Shown here piece after piece: positions 1 to 6,424 of a DNA stretch of 17,619 bases (the stretch's first letter is position 1; every line of letters begins with the position of its first letter). The translations under genes and the position numbers were made by a program. Below the pieces are notes generated by a model. It saw only the letters and a list, made by a program, of their open reading frames with translations, did not search any database and was not told where the DNA came from. The stretch comes from Ruminococcaceae bacterium UBA5401 (lineage in GTDB: Bacteria > Bacillota > Clostridia > Oscillospirales > Acutalibacteraceae), in the NCBI GenBank assembly GCA_002409675.1, contig DHOB01000042.1:17606-35224 (forward strand), in the 5' to 3' direction.

Positions 1-145
1 CATCTTGGCCCGATAAAAGGGCTTGCTTGAAAGCGTTTGCCGAGTGCAGGACTTTTCTGCGGGCATTTTGCGGGGGCCTTTGGTAGGGAGGGGGCAGGGG
101 GTGAGCAGCGCCTTTCGCAAAGCCAATCTATTAAGGACAAGACAC
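1..145. other. Non-coding edge of window
   Basis: No convincing gene is seen here. The open frames that cross it on the plus strand have no homology I recognise, and they run on as antisense shadows of the lipoprotein gene. It may hold the control region or tail of a gene beyond the left edge. Confidence 0.4.
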
Positions 146-183
146 AAAAAATCTCCCGAAGCGTTTTTCATGCGCTTCGGGAG
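146..183 (-). terminator. Intrinsic terminator of the EET operon
   Basis: A perfect 11-bp stem (CTCCCGAAGCG at 153-163 against CGCTTCGGGAG at 173-183, 9-base loop) is followed, reading the minus strand, by A and then six Ts (plus-strand 146-151). It lies about 230 bases past the lipoprotein stop and is the first good terminator after ndh2, so it probably ends the whole minus-strand operon. Confidence 0.8.
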
Positions 184-263
184 CTGTCTTATCCTGTCCC
201 GGCAAAGCGGGATTCAAATTCTTACCGCGCCCCACGCCGGGCCGAAACCGGCTCTGCCGGCGG
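179..263. repeat. Interspersed intergenic repeat, copy A
   Basis: An 85-base segment that recurs at 8594-8678 with the same length and about 10 mismatches. It opens with GGGAGCTGTCTTATCC and ends in a GC-rich stretch containing GCCGGGCCGAAACCGGC, which can itself fold. Its first bases overlap the right arm of the operon terminator. A second, shorter copy starts at 290. All copies lie in non-coding DNA, so this looks like a small genome-wide intergenic element; its role is unknown. Confidence 0.7.
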
Positions 264-289
264 GCCGGTGGTGGCGGCAACTTGCCGCC

Positions 290-340
290 GGGAGCTGTCT
301 TATCCTGTCCCGCCAGACAGAACTTTCAATTTGCTTCATT
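290..340. repeat. Interspersed intergenic repeat, copy B (partial)
   Basis: The first 23 bases are identical to the start of copy A; after that the sequence diverges, though it keeps a similar AT-rich middle followed by GC-rich sequence. It sits 111 bases downstream of copy A in the same orientation, inside the untranslated tail of the lipoprotein gene. Confidence 0.6.
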
Positions 341-411
341 CTAAACGGCGGGCCGGTGCCACGGCGACACGCCACGGCGGGCCGTGCCTGCGGATGCTAT
401 CCGCTGCCGGC

Positions 412-1392
412 TCAGCCGATGCTGGCGTCGGCGACCGCCGGGCCGTCGTCGTATCCGCCGACGTAGGCTTCGGCGCACGCGGTGAGCGGGACCACCTTTC
501 CGGAATGATCCTTGGTGGTCAGGGCCTTCTTGCCGGCGTCGTACATCGGGGTCGCGTTCTGCAGAATCTGGATGGCGCCCTCGCCGGCGATGCCGTCGGC
601 CGAGCCCTCATAGGCGGATTTGCCGTCGATCCAGAGCTTGACCTTGGTGGAGGAGCCGTCGTCCTTCAGGGCGAGGATGAAATAGTGGTACTTGTTGTCG
701 CCGATTTTCACACCGGTGTCCTTCACGACTTCCTGCTTGACCGTTTTGCCGCTGCTGTCTTTGTAGTTGCGCTGAATCTGGACGTCGCCGCCGACGGTCG
801 CAATCGCCAGCGCCTTGGTCACGGCGTCGTCGGAGAGCAGCTTCTGAGGGGCGGAGTCGCGGAAGACGACCAGCGCGTTTTCGACCTTGTCCTGCGGGCC
901 GGTCACCTTTTCCTTAAATTTGAAGACGCCGTCGCCGTACTGCGCCGGCTGCCCGTCCTTGAGCAGCAGGGCGCTCGCGTAGTAGGAGTTCTTGGCCGGG
1001 TCCGTCTGAATCGCGCCGGAGGAATCCAGCGTGCCGGGGTTGCCCTTCAGCATGATAACGGGCGCTTTCTCCCCGCCGGGCGCGGCGATGGTCGCCGTGG
1101 TCGTGGTGTCGGCGGCGACCACGTTGGTCCTGTCCCAGTGGTCGGACTTCATGCTTCCCTTCTCGAATTTATCCAGCACAGTGGAAAAGTCCAGCGTCTG
1201 GCCGGAAGCGGCCCCGGAAGCCGAAGAGGTCCCGGCCGCGGAAGAAGCCTCGGACGCGGGCGCCGACGACGAAGCGGCGCTGCCGGCCGACGAGGCGTTC
1301 CCGCCGGAAGCGCACGCGGTGAACAGCACCGCGCCGGCCAGGGCGGCCGCGAGGGCGCACGCCATGGTCTTGGTCTGTTTGGAAGTTTTCAT
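412..1392 (-). CDS. Putative lipoprotein, last gene of EET operon
   Basis: A 326-residue predicted lipoprotein. It has a positively charged start, a hydrophobic stretch (about 11-25) and a relaxed lipobox LFTAC giving lipidation at Cys27. A Ser/Ala/Gly-rich linker follows to about residue 66, then one globular domain. The pattern near residues 225-260 (YHYFILALKDDG, then VKLWIDGK) resembles LamG/concanavalin A-like beta-sandwich domains, but this is a weak resemblance. The ATG has a strong AGGAGG site 8 bases upstream and starts 21 bases after the eetB stop, so co-transcription is likely. In Listeria the equivalent lipoprotein is the flavinylated PplA; here no D-x-x-S/T-G-A-T motif is present. 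Its function is unknown. It should sit on the outer face of the membrane beside the EET proteins. Confidence 0.75.
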   Translation of the reverse strand: MKTSKQTKTMACALAAALAGAVLFTACASGGNASSAGSAASSSAPASEASSAAGTSSASGAASGQTLDFSTVLDKFEKGSMKSDHWDRTNVVAADTTTTATIAAPGGEKAPVIMLKGNPGTLDSSGAIQTDPAKNSYYASALLLKDGQPAQYGDGVFKFKEKVTGPQDKVENALVVFRDSAPQKLLSDDAVTKALAIATVGGDVQIQRNYKDSSGKTVKQEVVKDTGVKIGDNKYHYFILALKDDGSSTKVKLWIDGKSAYEGSADGIAGEGAIQILQNATPMYDAGKKALTTKDHSGKVVPLTACAEAYVGGYDDGPAVADASIG

Positions 1393-1413
1393 AAATCGTT
1401 CCTCCTGTTTTGC

Positions 1414-1971
1414 TTATTTGTCTGAACGGCGCCCGTCGGGCGCCGAATGACGGCTGTTTCTGATTCTGTCGAGCGCGGGAATTACAATTTTCAGGACCAT
1501 ACCGGTAATATACCCCATTATCACGCCGGCGATAATCAAAAGCGGCAGATAATAGGTGAAAAGGTTGGTGCCGAGAAGAAAAGAGGCGAGAATCAGCTGC
1601 CCCACATTGTGGGAAATCGCCCCGAAAATGCTGATGACCAGGTACGAGAGCCTTTTGCCCGCGAGCGCCGCCAGCAGAACCATCACGAGGGCCGAAAGGA
1701 CGCCGCCCGCAAGGCTGATCAGGAACGCCGTGGCCCCCCGGATCAAAAAGACAAAGGCGGATTTGAGAAACACAATCAAAAACATCTGCTTCTTGCTCAG
1801 AAAGAACAGGCAGTACATGGTGACGATGTTGGCGAGGCCCAGTTTCACGCCCGGCGGCATCAGCGGCAGGGGGGGAATCAGGTACTCCACCCCCGTGAGG
1901 ACAATCGCGAGGGCGTACAGAATGCCCATCAGCGCAATGTTGTAGGAGCTTGTTTTCTTCACTGTTTTCAC
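1414..1971 (-). CDS. eetB: EetB-like Gx transporter family membrane protein
   Basis: A 185-residue, very hydrophobic protein of the Gx transporter / HepS1-like family, which resembles ECF S-components, with about five to six membrane spans. The conserved early section PPLPLMPPGVKLGLAN (about 33-48) is typical of the family. Listeria EetB belongs to this family and is needed for extracellular electron transfer, though its biochemical job is unsettled. It starts at GTG (1971) with AAAGGG 7 bases upstream, 25 bases after the eetA stop. The tail after about 167 is charged and likely cytoplasmic. The older label 'heptaprenyl diphosphate synthase component I' exists for this family, and the nearby prenyl synthase would fit that too; the eetA-ndh2-fmnB context favours EetB. 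Confidence 0.85.
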   Translation of the reverse strand: MKTVKKTSSYNIALMGILYALAIVLTGVEYLIPPLPLMPPGVKLGLANIVTMYCLFFLSKKQMFLIVFLKSAFVFLIRGATAFLISLAGGVLSALVMVLLAALAGKRLSYLVISIFGAISHNVGQLILASFLLGTNLFTYYLPLLIIAGVIMGYITGMVLKIVIPALDRIRNSRHSAPDGRRSDK

Positions 1972-1996
1972 CCCGCGTCCCTTTCCCCGCCCGCGC

Positions 1997-2401
1997 TCAC
2001 GAAATATAGGTGTCGGGCGTCCCGTCCCCGCTTTCCCCGACGGCCACGAGCTTGACCGCGACCTTCCGGGGCAGGCAGGCGGCGCTTTCGCCGGGGCGGC
2101 TCAGATACCCGGCGTGGATGCAGAGCTGATCCGGGCAGGTGGAGGAGTAAAACCGGATTTTCCCGCCGCTGACCTGCAGCACGACTTCCGGCTGGCCCGG
2201 CACCGCAAACTTTTCTTCGACGCCGGGGTCCAGCTCCACAGTCTTGACCAGAGCGGAGTTGTAGTAGATCTTCGCCTGCACCCGCGCCGCCGGCCTGGCG
2301 GTCCAGTTGCGTATGCCGAGCCACCCGAACGCGACCAGCAGCAGCGCCCCGATGACGACCCAGTCCCGCTTCGACGCAAATCTGATTTTTTCGTCCGCCA
2401 T
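1997..2401 (-). CDS. eetA: EetA-like NusG domain II protein
   Basis: A 134-residue protein with one N-terminal membrane span (about 13-30) and an extracytoplasmic NusG domain II. The family hallmark is visible: STCPDQLC (Cys89, Cys94), then CLPRKV (Cys109), preceded by a strand-rich section. The three cysteines outside the membrane could form a disulfide or take part in redox chemistry; that is inference. Listeria EetA has this architecture and is required for extracellular electron transfer. It sits between dmkA (stop 12 bases upstream) and eetB. The ATG has GGGGGCGGAG directly upstream. It is unrelated in function to the transcription factor NusG despite the domain name. Confidence 0.87.
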   Translation of the reverse strand: MADEKIRFASKRDWVVIGALLLVAFGWLGIRNWTARPAARVQAKIYYNSALVKTVELDPGVEEKFAVPGQPEVVLQVSGGKIRFYSSTCPDQLCIHAGYLSRPGESAACLPRKVAVKLVAVGESGDGTPDTYIS

Positions 2402-2413
2402 CGCTCCGCCCCC

Positions 2414-3298
2414 TCAGAAAGGAAGGAATGCCGCAGCCGCGGCCGCGGCAATCAGCGCGGCCATCAGAAGCGTGAAGTTCCGCACGCTGTACGGGAAGGT
2501 CTCGCTTTTCGACTGCAGCTTCTGAAACGCCTTTATGTTTTTCCGCACCCAGAACAGCATCGGCAGCGCCGCAAGCACGTACGGGGGCAGAATCCCGAGC
2601 GCCGCGATGAAGGCCACCGCGGCGAACGCCAGGTAATAGTTTGCGGCGAAAAGGCGCAGGCCGCCGCGCGCGCCGATATAGGAGGGCAGCGTGCGGCGCC
2701 CGACCCGAAGGTCCGCCTGAAGGTCGCAGATATTGTTCGCCAGCATGATGTTCGCTATCCCCAGCATGGCCGGGACGCAGAGCGCGAAAAGCCGCAGCAG
2801 GCCCCACAGGTTCAGCTCGGCCTGCAGCGTCCACCCGCGCAGCGAAAGCTCCGCCAGGCTGCCGGCCGGGGCGTTGATGTAGACCGCCAGGAACGGAATC
2901 AGGAACCCCTCGAACACGCCGGAGAAGACCTCGCCCAGCGGCATGTGGGAAAGGGGCGCCGGCCCCCACGAGTACAGGATGCCGGCCAGAAAGCACAGCC
3001 CCCCGCACAGCAGGACCACCCACCCCGTCCGCGCGACGAGGAAAAGGGCCGCCGCGACGGCGAAGACCAGCAGAAAAACCAAGATGCGCTTCGCCGTGTT
3101 TCTGGCGAACTGCAGCGGCATCCCGTTCGTTTTGGTGTCCACATAGCTGTTCAGCCCGGTCACCGAAAGCTCGAAGGCCAGCATCGAGCAGAAGAACAGC
3201 GCGGTGTTCACCGGGTCGAAGCGCCGGTAGGCCGCCAGGGCGTAGAACAGCGCGTACAGAAACGGGAACACGCACGCCGTCTTGGCGGGGAGCTGCAC
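2414..3298 (-). CDS. dmkA: UbiA-family DHNA prenyltransferase (DmkA-like)
   Basis: A UbiA superfamily membrane prenyltransferase of about 294 residues with roughly eight to nine membrane spans. It is expected to join a polyprenyl chain to 1,4-dihydroxy-2-naphthoate, giving demethylmenaquinone for EET. The two Asp-rich motifs are recognisable: N50-S-Y-V-D54-T-K-T-N58, where the last Asp of the usual N-x-x-x-D-x-x-x-D is Asn, and N189-I-C-D192-L-Q-A-D196 followed by GRRTL. The first canonical start is GTG at 3298, with GGAG 13 bases upstream, a poor distance. The frame is open for 14 codons back to the dmkB stop, and the residues there (RRFVEFV) look like the family N-terminus, so the true start may lie upstream. 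It lies between dmkB and eetA. Confidence 0.86.
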   Translation of the reverse strand: MQLPAKTACVFPFLYALFYALAAYRRFDPVNTALFFCSMLAFELSVTGLNSYVDTKTNGMPLQFARNTAKRILVFLLVFAVAAALFLVARTGWVVLLCGGLCFLAGILYSWGPAPLSHMPLGEVFSGVFEGFLIPFLAVYINAPAGSLAELSLRGWTLQAELNLWGLLRLFALCVPAMLGIANIMLANNICDLQADLRVGRRTLPSYIGARGGLRLFAANYYLAFAAVAFIAALGILPPYVLAALPMLFWVRKNIKAFQKLQSKSETFPYSVRNFTLLMAALIAAAAAAAFLPF

Positions 3299-3340
3299 GA
3301 ACTCGACAAATCTCCGAAGGATACGACCGCCCCCTTCCGC

Positions 3341-4315
3341 TCAGTATCTGCGGAGCTTCACCTGTTCCAGAATCGGGCGGAGCAGCGCGCGCTTTTCCGG
3401 GTCCTCCAGGCGGCCGAGCACCCCGACGGCCTTTTTGTAGTACCGGCCGGCCACGCCGAGGGTCCGGTCCACGCCTCCGAGGCGGCACACTTCGGCGGCG
3501 ACGGCCCGGCGCTCCTCCGGCGTGAGGTCGAAGCCGCGCAGCTCGCCCCGAATCTCCGGATTCTTGGCGATGGCGAAAATCAGGGGCAGGGTCACCACGC
3601 CCTCCGAAAGGTCTTTTTTTACGTTCTTGCCGGCCGTGGAGGGGTCGGAGCGGTAATCCATGCAGTCGTCCTCAAGCTGGAAAATCACCCCGATGTAATA
3701 CCCCAGCCGCGCGAGCAGCCGGATCTCTTTCTCGGCGCAGCCGCCGAGCACGCCCCCCGCGTAGAGGGCAAGCGAGAACAGGGCGGCCGTCTTGCCCGCG
3801 ATGATGCGCAGGTACCCCGCCGCGCTGAGGGAGGTGTCGCGGTTGTGCTCGTACTGGCGCAGCTCCCCCATGCAGATGCGGGTCATGCCGCGCGCGACGG
3901 TCATGAAGCGGTCCTGGTACCGCCTGGAAAGGTCCGCCGTCATCAGAAAGCACTTGCAGAACAGATAGTCGCCGCAGATGACGGCGGGCTTTTTGCCGAA
4001 GCGCCGCTGCACGCTCTGCCGGCCGCGCCGCACCGCGGAATCGTCGATCACGTCGTCGTGGACCAGCGTGGCCAGGTGCAGGATTTCGAGCGCCGCCGCC
4101 GCGGTGAGCGCGTCCCGCGGGACGAACCCCTCCCGGTCGGCGGCCGCGGCCAGCAGCAGCTGTGCGCGGAAGTTCTTTCCCCGCGAGGCCGCCAGGTGTT
4201 TCATCATGCCGCCGGCCGGCTCCGGCGAGTGGAGCAGGGCCCGGTCCATCAGCTCCGTGACCAGGGGAAGGGCGGCGTCGAACGGGACTTTCTCCGGCAG
4301 CTCCATCTCAGTCAT
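3341..4315 (-). CDS. dmkB: Polyprenyl diphosphate synthase (DmkB-like)
   Basis: A 324-residue trans-isoprenyl diphosphate synthase, near the usual family length. It elongates an allylic diphosphate with isopentenyl diphosphate to make the quinone side chain. The first Asp-rich motif is DDVID (87-91) after LVH, and the second is DDCMD (216-220) after QLE. The substrate-binding GKN (about 229-231) and KKDLSEG are also present. Both metal-binding motifs are complete, so it should be active; chain length cannot be read safely. The ATG at 4315 overlaps the end of ndh2 by 8 bases, which implies translational coupling; a second ATG three codons in is an alternative. Next to dmkA it should supply that enzyme directly, as in the Listeria locus. 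Confidence 0.9.
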   Translation of the reverse strand: MTEMELPEKVPFDAALPLVTELMDRALLHSPEPAGGMMKHLAASRGKNFRAQLLLAAAADREGFVPRDALTAAAALEILHLATLVHDDVIDDSAVRRGRQSVQRRFGKKPAVICGDYLFCKCFLMTADLSRRYQDRFMTVARGMTRICMGELRQYEHNRDTSLSAAGYLRIIAGKTAALFSLALYAGGVLGGCAEKEIRLLARLGYYIGVIFQLEDDCMDYRSDPSTAGKNVKKDLSEGVVTLPLIFAIAKNPEIRGELRGFDLTPEERRAVAAEVCRLGGVDRTLGVAGRYYKKAVGVLGRLEDPEKRALLRPILEQVKLRRY

Positions 4316-6260
4316 TATAAATATACAGCTTCCTCACAAACCGGACGTTTTTCCAGTGCTTCTTCAGGGCGGGAATCACATAGTAGTCGAGGCCGAGCGT
4401 GTGGCCCGCGCCGAACAGCAGGGCGACCGCCGCGACCAGCATCCACCAGGTGCTCAGGTACATGCCGGTCGACATCAGGAACATCGCCTGCAGCGCGAGC
4501 GAAAACGCGGAGGAGAGGAACGTGAACAAGCCGAGAATCAGCAGAACGCCGAGCAGGATTTCGGAAATCACGACAAATTCCTGGAAAAACATCTGCGAGC
4601 CTTCGCTGCCGGTCACGAACGTGCCGTTGAACCAGTCCATCAGGCTGAAATGAATCTTCACGGCGTAATCCGTCGTCTTGACGAAAATCACGTGGAACAT
4701 GCCGAGGATGTTCCAGTTTGCCAGAAGCTGGCCGGCGGGCTTTGCCGCCGCCGCCGCGTTCGACGCGGCCGTCGCGCTGGAGGTGGCGTCCCCGCCCCCG
4801 CCGGCCGCCGCGCCGTAGGCCAGCGTGTTGAACACGTCCGCCGCGCTCTTGAAATAGGCGGCCAGCTTGGGCGAGCCGAACCAGCCCTCGCCGATTTTTT
4901 CGATTCCCTCGTAAATCCAGAACGCGCCGAAGAACACGCGCAGCGGCACCAGCATGAAGCTCGGCGTGCGGTTCGAGAAATGCCCGCCGAGGAAACTGCG
5001 GCAGTGGCGCACCGTGAAGAACTCGTGTTTCACATAGCTGAAGACCTTGTTCCACCCCAGCACCTGGATGAAATAGATCACATAGACGAAGTGCTTGACG
5101 AACATGGCGAAAAAGGACGCCAGCGAGATTTTCCTCTTGGCGGAACCCACGTAGGCGACGCCGTAGCGCCCGCCGATGCTGAGCATGGCGCCGTGGAACT
5201 TCGGGGCGTATTTTTCGCGCTCGCCCTCGCCGGTAATCTCGGCGACGATGTTGTGGGCGACCGTCTCGGCGGAAGATTCCGCGTTCTCGACCATCTGCGG
5301 CACGGGCCGCTCCTCGCCCTCGGGGACGTAGAACACGTTGTCGCCCGCGACGTAGACGTCCGTGCGGCCCTGTGCGCGGAGGAAGGCGTCGGTCTGGATG
5401 CGGTGCCGCTTCGCCTGCCTGAGCGCGGTCGACTGCTCCGCAATGTCGGAGCTGGTGACGCCCGCCGTCCAGATGACGGTGTCCGTCTGCCTGCGGACGG
5501 TGTCCTTGCCGATGCGGTACTCAATGTACCCGTCCCCGATGGCGGTGATGCTTGCCCCGAGCGTGACCGTGACGCCCATTTTGCGCAGCCTTCTTTCCGC
5601 CTTGGCGGAGAGCTTCGGCGGGAAGGTGGGGACCGCCCGGTCGAGCATGTCGATGTCGACAATCTGCACCTCATCGCGGTCAATCTCGAACTCGTCGCAC
5701 AGCACGGGGACCCATTCGGCCAGCTCGCCGGTCATCTCCACGCCGGTAAAGCCCGCGCCGGCGATGTAGAACGAGAGCATCTGCCTGCGCTTCTCGGGGT
5801 CCGGCTCCGAGACCGCGCCCTTGAACCGGTCGACGATATGGTTCCTGAGTCGGACGGCGTCGTCCAGCGACCACAGGCTGTAGGCGAACTTGTCCGCGCC
5901 GGGAATCCCGAAATAGATGGGCTTGGAGCCGGAGGCCAGCACCAGGTAGTCGTACCGGTACCGGCCGTTCCCGCCGGTCAGCGTCCTGGCGTCGTAATCG
6001 ATGGAAGTGATGGTGTCGAGCTTCACGTCCACGCGGCGGCCCGCGAAGATGCGCTTCAAACTGAGCCGAACGCTGTCTTCCCCGACGCGGTTGGCGGCGA
6101 CCTCCTGTATCTGCGTGAGCATAGTGTGGTACGGGTGCCGGTCAATCAGCGTGATTTTGACGTCGGGCTGTTTCTTCAGGCGCTTGGCCAGCTTTTTCGC
6201 GGTCAGCACCCCCGCGAACCCGGCGCCCAGCACAACGATATCTTTTCCCACGGTTCCCAT
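4308..6260 (-). CDS. ndh2: Type II NADH dehydrogenase with C-terminal DoxX-like membrane domain
   Basis: A two-part protein of about 650 residues. The N-terminal part (to about 370) is a pyridine nucleotide-disulfide family NADH:quinone oxidoreductase, with the FAD motif GAGFAG (12-17), the NADH motif GAGFTG (168-173) and the second FAD motif YVAGDN (303-308). A hydrophobic segment (about 383-402) follows, then a DoxX-like region with several membrane spans (from about 435). This region is interrupted by an Ala/Gly/Ser-rich loop at about 482-508. Listeria Ndh2 likewise has a membrane extension and reduces the EET quinone. The start is uncertain: ATG at 6260 is used, but GTG at 6251 has AAAGGA at 9 bases and yields the more typical N-terminus MGKDIVVLGAG. 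A TTG at 6284 is less likely. It is the first large gene of the minus operon. Confidence 0.9.
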   Translation of the reverse strand: MGTVGKDIVVLGAGFAGVLTAKKLAKRLKKQPDVKITLIDRHPYHTMLTQIQEVAANRVGEDSVRLSLKRIFAGRRVDVKLDTITSIDYDARTLTGGNGRYRYDYLVLASGSKPIYFGIPGADKFAYSLWSLDDAVRLRNHIVDRFKGAVSEPDPEKRRQMLSFYIAGAGFTGVEMTGELAEWVPVLCDEFEIDRDEVQIVDIDMLDRAVPTFPPKLSAKAERRLRKMGVTVTLGASITAIGDGYIEYRIGKDTVRRQTDTVIWTAGVTSSDIAEQSTALRQAKRHRIQTDAFLRAQGRTDVYVAGDNVFYVPEGEERPVPQMVENAESSAETVAHNIVAEITGEGEREKYAPKFHGAMLSIGGRYGVAYVGSAKRKISLASFFAMFVKHFVYVIYFIQVLGWNKVFSYVKHEFFTVRHCRSFLGGHFSNRTPSFMLVPLRVFFGAFWIYEGIEKIGEGWFGSPKLAAYFKSAADVFNTLAYGAAAGGGGDATSSATAASNAAAAAKPAGQLLANWNILGMFHVIFVKTTDYAVKIHFSLMDWFNGTFVTGSEGSQMFFQEFVVISEILLGVLLILGLFTFLSSAFSLALQAMFLMSTGMYLSTWWMLVAAVALLFGAGHTLGLDYYVIPALKKHWKNVRFVRKLYIYND

Positions 6261-6283
6261 TCCTTTCTCAGCTATGGAGTTCA

Positions 6284-6299
6284 AGACTCCTAAGAGTCT
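6284..6299. promoter_or_regulatory. Small inverted repeat before ndh2
   Basis: AGACTC, a CTAA loop, then GAGTCT: a 6-bp perfect stem overlapping the stop of the leader ORF and lying just upstream of the ndh2 start region. It could be a short RNA hairpin or a protein site; the sequence alone does not decide. Confidence 0.3.
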
Positions 6300-6331
6300 G
6301 ACTTATCTTCTGCCGCGGTCGGCAAAGTCAT
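6290..6331 (-). CDS. Possible 13-residue leader peptide before ndh2
   Basis: A short frame encoding MTLPTAAEDKSDS, starting at ATG 6331 with a near-perfect AGGAG at 6 bases and ending at TAG 29 bases before the ndh2 ATG. Its ribosome site is better than that of ndh2. It is out of frame with ndh2, so it is not an N-terminal extension. A 6-bp hairpin (AGACTC/GAGTCT) begins at its stop. It could be a leader that couples translation into ndh2 or senses something in translation. No family is recognised. Confidence 0.4.
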   Translation of the reverse strand: MTLPTAAEDKSDS

Positions 6332-6350
6332 GGATTTCTCCTGTCCCCAT

Positions 6351-6379
6351 TTGACATTTTTCCCCGCATCCACAATAAT
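6351..6379 (+). promoter_or_regulatory. Promoter of fmnB
   Basis: TTGACA (6351-6356), a 17-base spacer, then AATAAT (6374-6379): a perfect -35 and a 5/6 -10 for the housekeeping sigma factor. Start would be near 6386. GGAG at 6411-6414 lies 10 bases before the fmnB ATG. Confidence 0.7.
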
Positions 6380-6400
6380 AATGAGAGAGTATCGAATCAA
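6372..6400 (-). promoter_or_regulatory. Possible promoter of ndh2 operon
   Basis: On the minus strand, TTGATT (6400-6395), a 17-base spacer and TATTGT (6377-6372): 4/6 matches for each box. It overlaps the fmnB -10 on the opposite strand. It would give a transcript that includes the leader ORF at 6331-6290. This is weaker than the fmnB promoter and may need an activator. Confidence 0.4.
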
Positions 6401-6424
6401 ATTTGCGCATGGAGACATCAAAAC

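Noticed and set aside
1000..1040. L-D-S-S-G-A-I-Q-T in the lipoprotein as a possible FMN attachment site
   Set aside because: The Asp is at the wrong spacing and the acceptor position holds Ile rather than Thr or Ser; there is no FMN-binding domain around it.
2114..4525. An open frame of about 800 codons on the plus strand, antisense to eetA, dmkA and dmkB
   Set aside because: It is rich in Arg, His, Gln and Ala with no recognisable domain, lies opposite genes with clear family motifs, and is a typical by-product of GC-rich third codon positions.
4775..4800. D-A-T-S-S-A-T in the Ndh2 loop as a flavinylation motif
   Set aside because: The required Gly is Ser and the stretch is low-complexity linker, so the match is most likely chance.
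3978..6293. A plus-strand open frame of about 770 codons opposite ndh2
   Set aside because: Same low-complexity shadow composition; ndh2 on the other strand has all expected FAD and NADH motifs.
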